NCBI GenBank assembly: GCA_016714085.1
Contig: JADJNW010000007.1
Coordinates: 248,001 to 312,000 of the forward strand
Direction of reading: 5' to 3'
DNA: 64,000 nucleotides
Origin: Saprospiraceae bacterium
Lineage (GTDB): Bacteria; Bacteroidota; Bacteroidia; Chitinophagales; Saprospiraceae
Made by a program: the position numbers and the translations under genes. Below the pieces are notes generated by a model. That model had not been told where the DNA came from, ran no database searches, and worked only from the letters and a program-made list of their open reading frames with translations. The stretch's first letter is position 1. The number at the start of each line of letters is the position of its first letter. Below are positions 7,270 through 18,518 of the stretch, in pieces.

Positions 7270-9033
7270 CTATTTCAATGGCAGCGCTACTTCTTTTACC
7301 ATCCTTCCAATGGGATACAAATTATACGTTTTTTCATAATAAGGAGAATTCCGATATACAAAATCCAATTGCGCGCGGCCCGACTTAGCAAATTCGGCAT
7401 CAGTGGCGCGTTTCTCGTCTAATTGTTTTTGCAATTCGGGATGTTCTTTTAAATAAGCTGCCGCCAAATCTTCAAAAACGTAAGATGAAAAATGCTCTTT
7501 TTGTTGTAAAATCGCATCAAAGAAATTCCAAGCAAAATAAGAATCAACACCTTGTGGCTCAAGCGTTTCCACAATATAACGATTTGCAATTTGATTAGCA
7601 TAAACGACATAATCGCCTTTGCGATATTTCCAGGACATCATTTTTTTATCCAATTTTACATCCGAATGTAAATAATGCCCTTCGTAAGGCCGGTTGCCCG
7701 TTTGGTAATCCTGAATATAATACATTTCCAATTCCAAATCAATATCTTGTGTCAACTGCTGCATTTGCACGCCATTCCAACGAAGACGGTCGAGCACATC
7801 GGTATAGCCTTGCGGAATCAAATAAGCGATCGGCTTTTCGACAGAAAGTGTCGCATTATAAGTATTATAAAATGGAATATATTTTTCGTAGGTAGCATTA
7901 TGATCATAATATAACCGATTTTGCCCGGAAATGTCGCTGGGCTTTGTTTTTGCCTCGTAACCTTTGAATATTATAGAATCCTTTACATTTCGATCCAGGC
8001 GCCAGTTCAAATCAAATGTCTTTTTGGTGCGGCTATTTTCAATAGCTTTCGCGCGTGTATCCTTAATTTTCTGAGCATTTTCAGACATAAATCCCATCAT
8101 CAAATTCATAAAAGTGTAAGTACTCATTACACGATCTTTATAAGGCTTGAGCATATGCGCTTCGCAAATGAACGGAACGGCATTGTGCAGCGCTGCGTAG
8201 CCCGAGCCAAAGCGCGGCAAATCCAGGAATCCGCTAATACCTCTATCCGGGCCGCCCTCACCGAAGGAATTGACATAAGGCGTCATCTCCCAGCCACTCT
8301 TGGCCATGCCGGCGTACATGCTGGGTAGCAAATCTTTTTCCATAAAAGCTGCCAGATTTGGGTCGAGTTTATCTTTCTGACCCGCGATCAAAGTCATCGT
8401 ATAAGTGTAATCCGCGCCATTAGAAGTATGATTATCAATAAATACATCAGGTTGCCATTTGGCATAGATTTGATTAAAAGTTTGCGCATTCCTGGAATCC
8501 GCTTTGATAAAATCACGATTCAAATCCAGATTTTTAGCATTGCCGCGAAAACCGTACGCCTCCGGCCCTAATTGATTCGCTCGACTATAAGCACCTCGAT
8601 TCAAGCCGCCGCCGATATTATAATATGGAATTGCGACGATCACTACTTTATCCAGCAAATTCTGGGATAATTTTTGTTGCAAAAAATCCCGATACAGCAG
8701 CATCGTTGCATCCACACCGCAAGGCTCGCCCGGATGAATGGCATTATTGACAAATAAGACCAATTTTCCTTTTTTCCGAATAGAAGCAGGATCAAAGTCG
8801 CCGTCTTTTGACAAAACCGCCACATGCAAGGGATAACCCGCATCGGTCATGCCAGTCGGCTTTACCTGCAATTGTTTTGGAAAAGCTTTCGCTAATTTCT
8901 CGTAGAATTCAATCGCCTCGAAGTAAGTAGGCGTGGTATTATTATTTCGCTCAAAGCCAGTCGTGAAATCATTTTGAGCAATTGTAAAAGTGCATATTGC
9001 AAAGCAAAACAAGAGAGCAATCCAGTAGCGCAT
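7270..9033 (-). CDS. Secreted M14-family zinc carboxypeptidase-like metallopeptidase
   Basis: The frame can be extended to a TTG at 9060, but the ATG at 9033 gives a clean signal peptide (MRYWIALLFCFAICTFTIAQ), so the product is about 587 residues and exported. The M14 zinc site is visible as NAIHPGEPCG (His and Glu ligands, near residues 103-106), and the third ligand is probably the His of FIDNHTSNGADYTYT. YNIGGGLNRGAYSRANQ and GNAKNLDLNRDFIKAD correspond to the substrate-carboxylate region. The C-terminal 200 residues are not part of the catalytic domain and I do not recognise them. It probably trims peptides in the periplasm or outside the cell. It lies about 90 bases downstream of prfC on the same strand. 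Confidence 0.88.
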   Translation of the reverse strand: MRYWIALLFCFAICTFTIAQNDFTTGFERNNNTTPTYFEAIEFYEKLAKAFPKQLQVKPTGMTDAGYPLHVAVLSKDGDFDPASIRKKGKLVLFVNNAIHPGEPCGVDATMLLYRDFLQQKLSQNLLDKVVIVAIPYYNIGGGLNRGAYSRANQLGPEAYGFRGNAKNLDLNRDFIKADSRNAQTFNQIYAKWQPDVFIDNHTSNGADYTYTMTLIAGQKDKLDPNLAAFMEKDLLPSMYAGMAKSGWEMTPYVNSFGEGGPDRGISGFLDLPRFGSGYAALHNAVPFICEAHMLKPYKDRVMSTYTFMNLMMGFMSENAQKIKDTRAKAIENSRTKKTFDLNWRLDRNVKDSIIFKGYEAKTKPSDISGQNRLYYDHNATYEKYIPFYNTYNATLSVEKPIAYLIPQGYTDVLDRLRWNGVQMQQLTQDIDLELEMYYIQDYQTGNRPYEGHYLHSDVKLDKKMMSWKYRKGDYVVYANQIANRYIVETLEPQGVDSYFAWNFFDAILQQKEHFSSYVFEDLAAAYLKEHPELQKQLDEKRATDAEFAKSGRAQLDFVYRNSPYYEKTYNLYPIGRMVKEVALPLK

Positions 9034-9121
9034 AGGGAATGAGTATTTTTTTTTCGGCAAGGTAAAAAATATCTACCTATGCCTAGGCCTATCCCCCATC
9101 GGCGACCAAAGTTCGCCAATA

Positions 9122-10700
9122 CTAATACTCGCTCTTAAATGAAACTGCACCTTCGGGTGGTTTTCCTGCGCCATTTGTAGCGTCCAGGCGCTTTCAGCCA
9201 AGAAGACGAGATTTCCATGCTTATCGTGCGCGAGGTCGCGTTTGCGGCGTTCTTTGAATTCTTCCAAAGCTTTTTATCATCGCAACTCACCCAACAGGCT
9301 TTGTAAAAATTCACAGGCTCGTAGTCGCAGGCAGCGCCGTATTCGTGCTCCATGCGGTATTGAATCACATCAAACTGAAGCGCCCCAACCGTTCCGACGA
9401 TTTTGCGTTGGTTGATTTCACGCGTAAACAACTGCGCCACGCCTTCGTCCATGAGTTGTTCCAAGCCCTTATTGAATTGTTTGGCTTTCATCGGATTTTT
9501 ATTATTCACATAGCGGAATTGCTCCGGCGAAAAGCTTGGAATGCCTTTGAAATGAAGGACTTCACCCTCCGTCACCGAATCTCCGATTTTAAAATTGCCG
9601 GAGTCATACAAACCAACCACATCGCCGGGATATGCTTCGTCCACAACGGTTTTCTTGTCAGCCATAAAAGAAGTCGGGTTGGAGAATTTCATTTGCTTGC
9701 CTTGGCGAACATGCAGATAATTTGTATTCCTTTGAAACGTACCCGAGCACACCCGCAGAAACGCAATGCGGTCGCGGTGATTAGGATCCATATTGGCATG
9801 GATTTTAAAGACGAAGCCAGAGAATTTATCCTCGTCAGGATGGACAGGGCGCTCCTCGGTGATGCGGGGCAGCGGCGTCGGGGCAATATCGACAAAGCAA
9901 TCGAGCAATTCGCGCACGCCAAAATTATTCACCGCCGAACCAAAAAACACGGGCGACAATTCACCATTCAAATATGCCTCGCGGCTGAATGCAGGATATA
10001 CTTCTTCGATAACGGTCACTTCTTCGCGGAGCTCTTGCGCGGCGCGTTCGCCGACGTGCTTTTCCAATTCAGGGCTGTTCAAATCGGTAATTTCGATTTT
10101 CTCATCGGAATCTTGCTTGCTATGCGGACGGAAGAGTACCAATTTTTTCTCATACATACTGTAAACCCCTTGAAAGCGCTGCCCCATGCCTACCGGCCAA
10201 CTCAATGGTCGCACCTTCAAGCCCAATTTCTGCTCCACTTCATCCAAGAGATCGAATCCATCCAAGCCCTCGCGGTCAAGCTTATTGATAAAGACAATAA
10301 TCGGTGTGTTGCGCATTCGGCAGACTTCCACGAGCTTTTCGGTTTGCGTTTCTACACCTTTCGCAACGTCGATTACAACGATGACGCTATCCACTGCCGT
10401 TAAAGTGCGATAAGTATCTTCCGCAAAATCCTGGTGACCGGGCGTATCGAGAATATTGATTTTCAAACCTCTGTATTCAAACGCCATCACCGAAGTCGCC
10501 ACCGAGATACCCCGCTGTCGCTCGATTTCCATGAAGTCGGACGTAGCGCTTTTCTTGATTTTATTGGATTTCACCGCACCAGCGATTTGAATCGCGCCAC
10601 CGAACAACAGCAGCTTCTCCGTCAGGGTCGTCTTCCCCGCATCGGGGTGACTGATGATTCCAAAAGTCTTGCGGCGATTGAGTTCTTCTTTAAATCCCAT
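9122..10700 (-). CDS. prfC: Peptide chain release factor 3 (two apparent frameshifts)
   Basis: The product begins MGFKEELNRRKTFGIISHPD, with G1 SHPDAGKTTLTEK, G2 RQRGISVATS, G3 DTPGHQDF and G4 NKLDREG, followed by translation-factor domain II and the RF3 C-terminal domain. RF3 is the GTPase that recycles RF1 and RF2 after termination. The main frame derails after SCDDKK: restoring one A in the run at 9271-9275 (A on the minus strand) gives KALEEFKERRKRDLAHDKHG, the expected continuation. A second missing A at 9135-9136 restores the end FHLKSEY and a TAG at 9122-9124, the usual RF3 terminus. Corrected length is about 526, normal for the family. I regard both as sequence errors, since programmed frameshifting is known for prfB, not prfC. 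Confidence 0.92.
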
Positions 10701-11106
10701 TGTAATAATTGAACATTGATTATGTCATAGACATCCTCCAAAGGAGTTATACTGACCTTCGGATTGACCATTTACCATGCCTAAATTCTCAACAATCTAT
10801 CCGACATCTCGCTTCTGGTATCTGGCATCTCAAAAAACAAAGCGCAAAAGTACAATTTTTAGTAAAAAGCCTCACCAGATAAAAAATACTTCCTGAAATT
10901 TGAATTTCCGCTTATATTTGAATCGCCTTTCAATCCACCCGAATCTAAATTGATTAAGTCAGGAAATGCTTAGTAAGAGAGAGAAAAAATAGATTTAACC
11001 TTACCCCTGAAATCATTAGCTTTAAGAGGATACCATATCAATAGATATTAGCGCACTCCAAAACAAGTGAAACGACCTTAGAAACAACTGCTAACAAATT
11101 AAACTC
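10701..11106. other. Divergent intergenic region prfC / secreted protein
   Basis: No gene seen. TACTTTTG on the minus strand (plus positions 10845-10852) fits the Bacteroidota -7 box TAnnTTTG for prfC. On the plus strand TATATTTG at 10913-10920 fits a -7 box for the secreted-protein gene but lacks a well-spaced TTTG. About 10785-10830 repeats TCTGGTATCTGGCATCTC-like words. Confidence 0.4.
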
Positions 11107-13386
11107 ATGAGAAAACACTACTTATTTCTAGCGCTTGCGTGGCTCGGCTTTTGTACGGGCATCAACGCTCAGATTACGGTCACCAATTCGGTCTTTCCCG
11201 TCGTGGGCGATACCCTGTTTTATATCTTTGGCAACCAGCCCGGAGCGATTAATCAGATATTCACCCCACCCGGTGGAAACCAGGTATGGGATCTGAGCAA
11301 CCTGCAGCCGTCCCAGGTCTGGAATCAGATCATGAAAAACCCGCAAACAGGCACGGCTGCTGCTTCCTTCCCTGGAGCATCGGTTCTGTTCAATCCTTTA
11401 AATTCCAGCAACCAGGTATATTGGCAGGTCACTGGTACTCAGATCAATAACATGGGCTATTATGGACTGGACCCTATTGGATTGGGCTTGACTTTATTGT
11501 TTGACAATACACCGGATCTGGAAGTATCCTGGGCACCGGTCAATTTTTTTGATCTCCACCAAAGCGCATCCAACGTATTGACTGCTTTCGATGCACCGAT
11601 TGCGCCGCCTGTTTTGCTAAACCTGGTGCCGACGGCCGATTCTTTTCGTATCCGGGTTACGTATCAACGGCTTGGCGTCATTGATGCTTGGGGCACACTG
11701 GCCATCCCCGGCGGCAGCTTTGATGTGCTGCGAAAAAAACAAACGGAATACAGATCAACTGCTGTGGACGTAAAGGTAGCACCGCTGGGGTGGATAGATA
11801 TTTCAACCATCGGCGGTCAACAGGTGCTTCCCTTGGGAACGGATACGATCACCACCTTTCATTTTCTGAATGATGTGTCGAAAGAAGAGATTGCCATTTG
11901 CACGCTCAACACTGCGCAAAACGAGGTCGTCGGTGTTCAATACAAACTGAGTATTTCAACGGGACCGCCGCCCTTGATTTCCAGTATAGACGACGATGAT
12001 GCTGACAATATAGTACAGGCGGGTACGATGCTTACTTATACCATTACCTTTAATGAAGATATAAATGCAGCAACCGTCACCGCCGCCGACTTCGACAACG
12101 CCGGAACAGCAACGATTAGCATTGGAACGATTATGGAAACAACTCCCGGCGTATTCACCGTGCAAGTGACGCCAACGACTGCAGGCACGCTCATTTTGCG
12201 AATACCCGTCGGTGCCGTCATTGCCGATGTAGATGGCAACAATCTGGTCGTACCCGTATTGGATGAAACACTTACGGTTCTATTCTCGCCTATTGTGGGT
12301 GATGCCGATCCTGCCGATCAAGCAATTAGCGATATTATAGACCAATTTTTGATGGAAACACAAAATCCACCAGAAATATATGATCCTTGTACCTGTCGCA
12401 ACAATACTGGTATCATACTTAATGGTACTTCCACCGATGACGGCTTGTTTGATGATGAAATCATTGTCATTTCCCCCACTGCCGGCGATACCTGGGAAAT
12501 TGCAGATCAAATGGGTAGTGTCTTCCCCTTTGCAACCAATGCCAATCCTATGGCGCAGCCGGGAGATTTGACTCGTGTTGCTCCCGGGACATCCTTGAGC
12601 TATATTGGTTCTGTAAATACCATGAACGGAATACGCTATATTTACAGATTACAAATCATTCATAAAGACAATGAAGGGTACAGTGTAAGCGTACGCGAGA
12701 CCAGTAATCCCTTCTATGCAGATCTTATTTTACCAATCAGCAATCGTTGCTTTTATCCTACGCCAGCGATTAACGGCCTGGATCCATCTTATTGCGTAGA
12801 TGCATCAGCTGTGACGCTCACAGGTGCGATAGATCGGGGCGATGGACAGGCTGCTGCAACGCCCGAATCGGCTGTATTTGATATTTTCAATAATGCCAAT
12901 ATGGTGATTGTGCCGAATGCTACAATGTTCGACCCGGCGAGCCTGGGCGCAGGTGCGTTTACAGTGGTTTACACCGTTGATGCTGCCGCAGAAGGAGCTA
13001 CCATCCCCGGTTGTGTGCAGGCAGTAAGCCAAATGGTATCAGTTGGTAGTTCAGTGAGCATTAATCCATTGATGCCACAAACAATTTGCGCCACCCGAAA
13101 AATACCTTTGGCGGCCTTATACCAAGGCGTGAATGCTCCCGATAACGCGGGATTAACTTATACCTGGACGATCAAAGAAATGGTAGAGGATCATGGAATG
13201 CTAAGCGGATTGATGAATGACGACCCCAGTGCTGGAACTTATATGCCGGGCGAAGCCGCCATTAATCGCGGTTTTGTGACCTTGGTCTTGACGGTTGACA
13301 ATTCTTGTGAACCTGCATCAACGGAAGTGCAGATCAAGATTTTAAAGGTGGATTGCGGCGCTTTCCCCTGGAATGGAAACGAGTAA
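11107..13386 (+). CDS. Large secreted Ig-like protein with FPWNGN C-terminal tail
   Basis: 759 residues with a signal peptide ending INAQ (about residue 21). Residues 22-285 are beta-rich and not recognised. Residues about 288-397 are an Ig-like domain of the bacterial adhesin type: VQAGTMLTYTITFNEDINAA, then a final DGNNLVVPVLDETLTV. From DPCTC at about residue 426 a module begins that is shared with the protein at 15003: Cys-containing blocks NRCFYPTPAINGLDPSYCVD, then LTYTWTIKEM, LSGLMNDDPSAGTYMPGEAA, NRGFVTLVLTVDN and the final CGAFPWNGNE. No standard type IX sorting domain is visible, so export relies on the signal peptide and possibly on this shared tail. It is intact, unlike its paralogue. 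A cell-surface or matrix role is inferred. Confidence 0.8.
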   Translation: MRKHYLFLALAWLGFCTGINAQITVTNSVFPVVGDTLFYIFGNQPGAINQIFTPPGGNQVWDLSNLQPSQVWNQIMKNPQTGTAAASFPGASVLFNPLNSSNQVYWQVTGTQINNMGYYGLDPIGLGLTLLFDNTPDLEVSWAPVNFFDLHQSASNVLTAFDAPIAPPVLLNLVPTADSFRIRVTYQRLGVIDAWGTLAIPGGSFDVLRKKQTEYRSTAVDVKVAPLGWIDISTIGGQQVLPLGTDTITTFHFLNDVSKEEIAICTLNTAQNEVVGVQYKLSISTGPPPLISSIDDDDADNIVQAGTMLTYTITFNEDINAATVTAADFDNAGTATISIGTIMETTPGVFTVQVTPTTAGTLILRIPVGAVIADVDGNNLVVPVLDETLTVLFSPIVGDADPADQAISDIIDQFLMETQNPPEIYDPCTCRNNTGIILNGTSTDDGLFDDEIIVISPTAGDTWEIADQMGSVFPFATNANPMAQPGDLTRVAPGTSLSYIGSVNTMNGIRYIYRLQIIHKDNEGYSVSVRETSNPFYADLILPISNRCFYPTPAINGLDPSYCVDASAVTLTGAIDRGDGQAAATPESAVFDIFNNANMVIVPNATMFDPASLGAGAFTVVYTVDAAAEGATIPGCVQAVSQMVSVGSSVSINPLMPQTICATRKIPLAALYQGVNAPDNAGLTYTWTIKEMVEDHGMLSGLMNDDPSAGTYMPGEAAINRGFVTLVLTVDNSCEPASTEVQIKILKVDCGAFPWNGNE

Positions 13387-13490
13387 AGGCATATAGGTGT
13401 AAGGCGTATAGGCTTAGAGAGGCATAGGACAGCCAGACCTTTAAGCCTGTAAACCTTTAAGCCTCTAAGCCCTTACGCCTTTACACCTAA
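13386..13490. repeat. Degenerate word-type hairpin after the secreted-protein gene
   Basis: The left arm (AGGTGTAAGGCGTATAGGC and onward) and right arm (TAAGCCCTTACGCCTTTACA) are imperfect reverse complements over about 32 bases; both arms are built from AGGC/TTAGG and GCCT/CCTTA words. It sits directly after the stop codon. Confidence 0.7.
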
Positions 13491-13528
13491 TAAACCATAA
13501 AGATTTTTTTGGGTAAACACTTTTTCAA

Positions 13529-13560
13529 AAAGGTTGGAGCTTCGGCCTCAACCTTTCTTT
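13529..13560. terminator. Bidirectional terminator, convergent genes
   Basis: AAAGGTTGGAGC, loop TTCG, then GCCTCAACCTTT, followed by CTTTTTT on the plus strand; on the minus strand the hairpin is followed by a shorter T run. It separates the secreted protein from the convergent GxWGxEV gene. A related copy lies near 18.6 kb. Confidence 0.75.
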
Positions 13561-13564
13561 TTTA

Positions 13565-14334
13565 CTATTCGGCGGCTTCCCGTTCTTCTGCACGCCTGCT
13601 CCATGTTCTGGTATTCACCTCAAGCCCCAGTCGCCCAATTCCTGCTCCCTGCCTCTGCAATAACCCAATAGCAAATCGCGGACGGATTTTACGATATACT
13701 TCACGGTGTCTGGCGTTTTGGATGTCTGTCCGCGCTCGATACCAAGCGCCAAATTCGGGTTTGGGTAGCATTTTCCTTGTCGCGGATTGCCTTTGCGGCG
13801 TCTTCTTGTCTCTTTTCGGCGTCTTCCAGTTTCGTTCGCAGCATTTCCATATCCAGATGATGGAGCAAACTGTTCGCACCGTCATTATCATGCTTTTTCA
13901 ATACGTCTTTCGCCAATTGAATCAAAGGATTAGGACCAGTGGGAATAAGGATTCTGACTCCTTTTTGGGTGTGGAGACTTCATAACCCCAGTTGCCGAGC
14001 ATCCGTTCGCTGCCGCGGTAATGCCCCAGCAAAATATCCCTGACCGCAGTAACAAAATAACGCACCGTGCCTTCCAGATAGGCGTTTTGATTGCGATGAA
14101 GCCCAAGTAACAAGTTTCGCTCCTCAATAAGCTTTTCTTTCAGTCGATCCAAATCCTTGCTGCGGGTGTTTTCGGCGCGAGCGATGTCCAGTTTGATTTG
14201 AAATAAGGCCATAAGCGCTGGTGGCGGATGCTGTTAGCGCCATCTTGCTGATGTTTTTTCCAAACATTAGTAGCTAAAGCCAATAAAAGATCGGGATTGT
14301 CAGGTACAATGACCGAAAAGGTTCGTGTTTTCAT
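13565..14334 (-). CDS. Tandem-domain helical protein of the GxWGxEV family (three frameshifts)
   Basis: ATG at 14334, stop TAG at 13565. Three one-base restorations, each in a run (near 14217-14219, T5 at 13962-13966, C4 at 13625-13628 on the plus strand), join the pieces into about 255 residues with two homologous halves. Unit 1: VIVPDNPDLLLALATNVWKK, then QQDGANS, a helical middle and TAVRDILLGHYRGSERMLGN with WGYEV. Unit 2: ILIPTGPNPLIQLAKDVLKK, NDGANS, SVRDLLLGYCRGREQELGDW and GLEV, ending RRAEEREAAE. The same layout appears once in the gene at 36806. No known domain is recognised; it is cytoplasmic, helical and charged. A 21-bp repeat array lies 180-290 bases upstream. Confidence 0.7.
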
Positions 14335-14517
14335 GTGCAATTTGCTTTTGTACGAAGAATTGGAATAAGAAGGACTAAAAATAGCAAGTTTTTTATATAA
14401 TTCGGATAAAATTACTCCTTTTTGACTAAAATTTATGGCTCAACGGTTTAAATATTCCAATCTATAATAGAAATATATTAATTCTCAATTCTATTTTATC
14501 ATAATATGTATAAAAAT

Positions 14518-14622
14518 ATATCAATCCATGTCTTAAAAATTGAAATCCATGATTTAAATATATCAATCCGTGATTTAAAAACTAAATCCATGTCTTATAA
14601 TATTCATAATTTAACCACAAAA
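14518..14622. repeat. AT-rich 21-bp tandem array (4-5 units) upstream of GxWGxEV gene
   Basis: Four consecutive 21-base units start at 14518, 14539, 14560 and 14581, with shared core AAATCCATGNYTTAWAA; a fifth, degenerate unit follows to 14622. Because 21 is a multiple of three, the array keeps an open frame with heptads such as ISIHVLK and IEIHDLN, but nothing supports translation. The rest of 14341-15002 is AT-rich with no gene seen; weaker TTTAAGACA words occur near 14690-14730. Confidence 0.7.
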
Positions 14623-14927
14623 CATACTTTTTGTACACCAAAATTTAATTCTTTTATTCTAAAATTTAGTTATGTTAGACGTGGAATGATATATTTAAGA
14701 CAGGAATTAAATATTTTAAGACAAATATTTAAATATCTAAATTGAATATTATAAAAATGCAATATAAAAATAAATTTTATTTAAACTGACTGGAATTTTT
14801 TAATAAAATTAAACTTATTTAATAGGATGTGAAGAAAGCGGCTTTATTGAACGATGGGAGAAAGTATTTTTATGGGACATTCCAGATATTAACTTTTTGA
14901 TAAGCCTTTGATATTATCGATTATATT

Positions 14928-14959
14928 ATTGTATAAGCCGATTTTGCAGCCTATCTTTG
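14928..14959 (+). promoter_or_regulatory. Candidate promoter of the second secreted protein
   Basis: TATCTTTG at 14952-14959 matches the Bacteroidota -7 box TAnnTTTG, with ATTG about 20 bases upstream as a weak -33. It is 43 bases before the ATG at 15003. The stretch just before the start (AACTACTAACAAAT) resembles the one before 11107 (AACTGCTAACAAAT). Confidence 0.4.
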
Positions 14960-15002
14960 GCTCAACGACCTGAATAAAAACTACTAACAAATCGTAATCC
15001 AC

Positions 15003-18000
15003 ATGGAAAAGCGCTACAAGACTTTTCTCATCGTATTTGTTTTGCAAAATGCGCGCTATTATCAATCACTATCTTCTAATTCTATCCATTCTCTATCTGT
15101 TTTTGTTCCTTCGATAAGTTTCGGGCAAGTTTTCACAGAAAATTTCAATTCATTAACCGATGGAACAACCATAACCACCTCCAATACAAATTTTAACTAT
15201 GTTAGAGTTGGTACGGGAGGCGGAAGCATAGAGGCAGACGACGATTGCGGCATTAGTGGCATGGCGATGAATATAGGAGGTACGACTACGACTTCTCTAA
15301 ACGGTGTAGGCAGAAGTGCAATGACCAGTTCTGATGTCACGACGATGTCTTTTACCATTTGCTCCGCAGATTGGAGTGCGGGTGATCTGTTTTTTGGCAT
15401 GGGTACTGGCACTACTTTCACCGGAAATGGTACTTTTGCCACTAATGACTTACTTTGGGGGCTTCAATTGAATAATGGGTCTTTAGAATATCGCACCCTC
15501 GTTCCTTCTCAATGGAATGCTGTTGCGCCAGCTCCTACTTTCTCCAATAATACCTGCTATGATTTTCATATCGTGGCGAATGGTAGTGCATCTGCTTTAA
15601 CAGACTACAATGGCGCTGAAGATTTGGCTGTTGGGAGAATGGACATTTATATCGATGGAACATTGATTGCAAATGATATTGTTATCGTTGATAATCAATC
15701 CTCCACCGCTTTCAGAATTTATCAGGTATCTGGTGGCGCAAGATATTGTATTGATAATATTGCTATATACAATGCTGCACAAGGTCCTCCAACCTGCTCC
15801 GACGGCATTCAAAACGGCGACGAAACAGGTGTGGATTGTGGCGGACCTGATTGCCCTCTTGTCCTCCTGCAGCCACCACTACTTCCATCACTTCAATCTA
15901 AATCCTTCCTTTACAGGTAATAATGTCACCTTCACGCTACGGTAACCAGCGGCGGCAATCCTGTAACCACCGGAACGGTAACCTTCAAAGAAGGCGTAAT
16001 CACCTTAGCGAGCAATGTACCCCTCAATGGGAGTGGGCAAGCTGCTTTTTCTAGCTGCATGACCGAAGGAAGCCACAATATCATGGCGGTGTATAATGGA
16101 ACGGCTAGTTTTTTGACCAGCAATGGCTCCATTGTCCAAGTCGTCAATAATATGACCGTTGTCAATGGCAATAGCTTTTGTAATGAAGGTGTAATTACCC
16201 TCGCCGATGGAAATAACGGCGGCATCATTGGCACACCAGGTACGCCATATCCTTCTAATATCATGGTATCGGGTTTATCCGGCACGATCACTTCCATGAC
16301 GGTAGATGTAAAAGGACTGACGCATGGTAAGCCCCAGGATATTGACCTGCTATTGGTAGCACCTACCGGAGAAACGTTTATTATCATGTCAGGCGTAGGG
16401 GGTGGTTCATTTAACAATACCAACCTGACCCTGAGCGATGCCGCAGCAAGCGCCTTACCTCGAGACCCTGCAATTCCAAGTGGCACTTACCGCCCGCCAG
16501 CTATGAAGCGGATGCCAGAAATATCTTCCCTGCACCAGCACCGGCGGGCCCACAATCAGCCTGACAGGGAAGGTGTCGCTACTTTTGCGAGCGTATTTAA
16601 TGGTATAGATCCAAATGGTACTTGGCAGCTTATGCAGTGGATGATACTACTATTACTGTTGGTAGCATTAATGGTGGTTGGTGTTTGAATATAAGCACAA
16701 TTGCACCTTGCGCCATTTCTTCCATTACTTTCAGCGACCAGCAGCCTTGCGATGACAATGGCACGATGGATCAAACGGATGATTTCTACACCGCCGATGT
16801 TACAGTTACTTTTTCTAATCCTCCGGCAATGGGCTTTCTAGAATTAGAGCAGGATGGTGCGGTGTTGGATGTAGTCAATATCCCCGTAGGCTCTTTGGTT
16901 GGCAATACCCACACCTTCCAGGATGTACGCCTCAAAGCCAATGGCATGGTCAATGCGGTAGAAGCCCAGTTTAGTGCCGATCAGTGTGGGGCCCTGCGGC
17001 GGGCGTAGTTGCCTGGCCGGCATGGCTGGTGGCGGGGCGGGGCGGAAGAGAACGTTGGTAATAATACGAGTGGCACCTATATACAAGCATATTTCCTGAC
17101 CGATAATTCGCCTGACAAGATTGTTCTAGACTTTAGAGTTCTTATAGAGCAAGAGCAGGGTGCAGGCAATATGGAAGACAGAATCGCGGAACTGGGTCCT
17201 GGTGAATATTGCATTTATTCATTGAACTTTCAATCTGCAGGCTGTCAACCAATGCTGAATTCGGAGCCATTGGCGGATTTCCTTGCTCGATGCCTAGATG
17301 GTGTTTGCTATGACCTTAGCGATCCGCTGTGCTTGACGGTGAATGCAATTCCGGCAGGCACGATCAGTAGCAACTTCAGCGCCATTTGCGCAGGCGAATC
17401 CATCGAACTCACCTTCACTGCTACGGTGGGTGTGGGTCCATTTGATATCGTGGTGAACGGCACAGCTTATAATGACGTGGTAAATGGAAGTGTATTTGCG
17501 ACGCTCAGTCCAAACAGCAACACCGACTATACGCTGACGCAAATCACCGATAACGATGGCTGTATCGTAGCGAATCTATCGCAAGCCATTTCAATCACCG
17601 TTACCAATTGTCAAGTAACTGTAGATCCTTGCACTTGCAAAACAACGCTACGACTTTGCCAACGGTCAGTTCAGCGAGACGATTCAAGTGATGAATGCCC
17701 CCGGGTCAGACTTGGACGGTAACTGCCATAAATGGTTTGTACGATATCTAGCGCTGCGCCGCTCACCGACGCCCATCGGTAGGAACGGTATTGACCGAAT
17801 CTCCTGCCGGGTGGCGCTATTTTGCCGGGCGTACACGTGGATGCAGGGCTATACCATTTCCGTCAGCAACGGGCGAGGCATTACTTTTGCCTCGGCAATG
17901 GCTGCGTCTATCCCAATCCTGTCATCACGTTAGACCCTGCTTATTGTAAAGACGAACCAGCAATACTCCTCACCGGTACACCAGGCGATGCCAATATCGT

Positions 18001-18514
18001 AAGCCAAAGCTTTAAAATAGATGGTATGACCGCTACGATGCTCGATCCTGCGGCATTGACCGTTGGCAACCATACGATTGAATATACCGTTGACGGAGGC
18101 AAAGCGCAGGCAAACGGTCCCAATGACCCGGGTTGTATTCAAAGCGTGAGCCAGCAAGTGCGCATAGACCCACAAGTGACGGTGGATGCGGGTAGTACGC
18201 AAACGATTTGCAAGACCAAGACTTTGTCACTCAGCGGCTTAGACTTAAGCATTCTTATACCGGAGGTAATCTTGCCGATTTGCAATACACCTGGAGCATC
18301 GTCGAGGCAGGTAACAATGGCAGCCTAAGCGGCACCAGCAGCACTGACCCAAAAGTAGGCACCTACACCCCTGGTGCGGATGCGATTGCGCGTGGCTACG
18401 TCACCCTGCGCCTCACCGTGGATAATGCGACTGATGTTTGCGATGCCGTGAGCGATACCGTACTAGTCCATATTCAGAATGTAGTTGGGCACTTTCCCGT
18501 GGAATGGAAATTAA
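15003..18514 (+). CDS. Large secreted adhesin-like protein, heavily frameshifted, paralogue of 11107
   Basis: The reading frame changes at least eight times, yet coding similarity continues, giving about 1170 residues. In order: an N-terminal region ending SISFGQ that may hold the signal; a beta-sandwich-like region to about 15780; a Cys motif DGIQNGDETGVDCGGPDC; a group 3 bacterial Ig domain (about 15890-16110, with NPVTTGTVTFKEG); a proprotein-convertase P-like domain (about 16150-16690, with DIDLLLVAPTGETFIIMSG and DPNGTW); further beta domains; and from VDPCTC (about 17625) the C-terminal module shared with the protein at 11107, ending GTFPWNGN at 18514. Several breaks are repaired by one homopolymer base. 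True decay cannot be excluded because the density is higher than elsewhere. The start codon is uncertain. Confidence 0.65.
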
Positions 18515-18518
18515 GTAG

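Noticed and set aside
9271..9275. Programmed frameshift in prfC
   Set aside because: Programmed shifting is known for prfB. Here the same one-base loss in a homopolymer occurs in many unrelated genes, and prfC has a second one at 9135, so sequence error is simpler.
9345..10403. 352-residue plus-strand frame
   Set aside because: Antisense shadow of prfC.
13509..13985. 158-residue plus-strand frame
   Set aside because: Shadow of the convergent GxWGxEV gene, whose minus-strand reading has clear internal homology.
14506..14745. 79-residue frame over the AT-rich 21-bp array
   Set aside because: Same artefact of a repeat length divisible by three; composition is that of AT-rich spacer.
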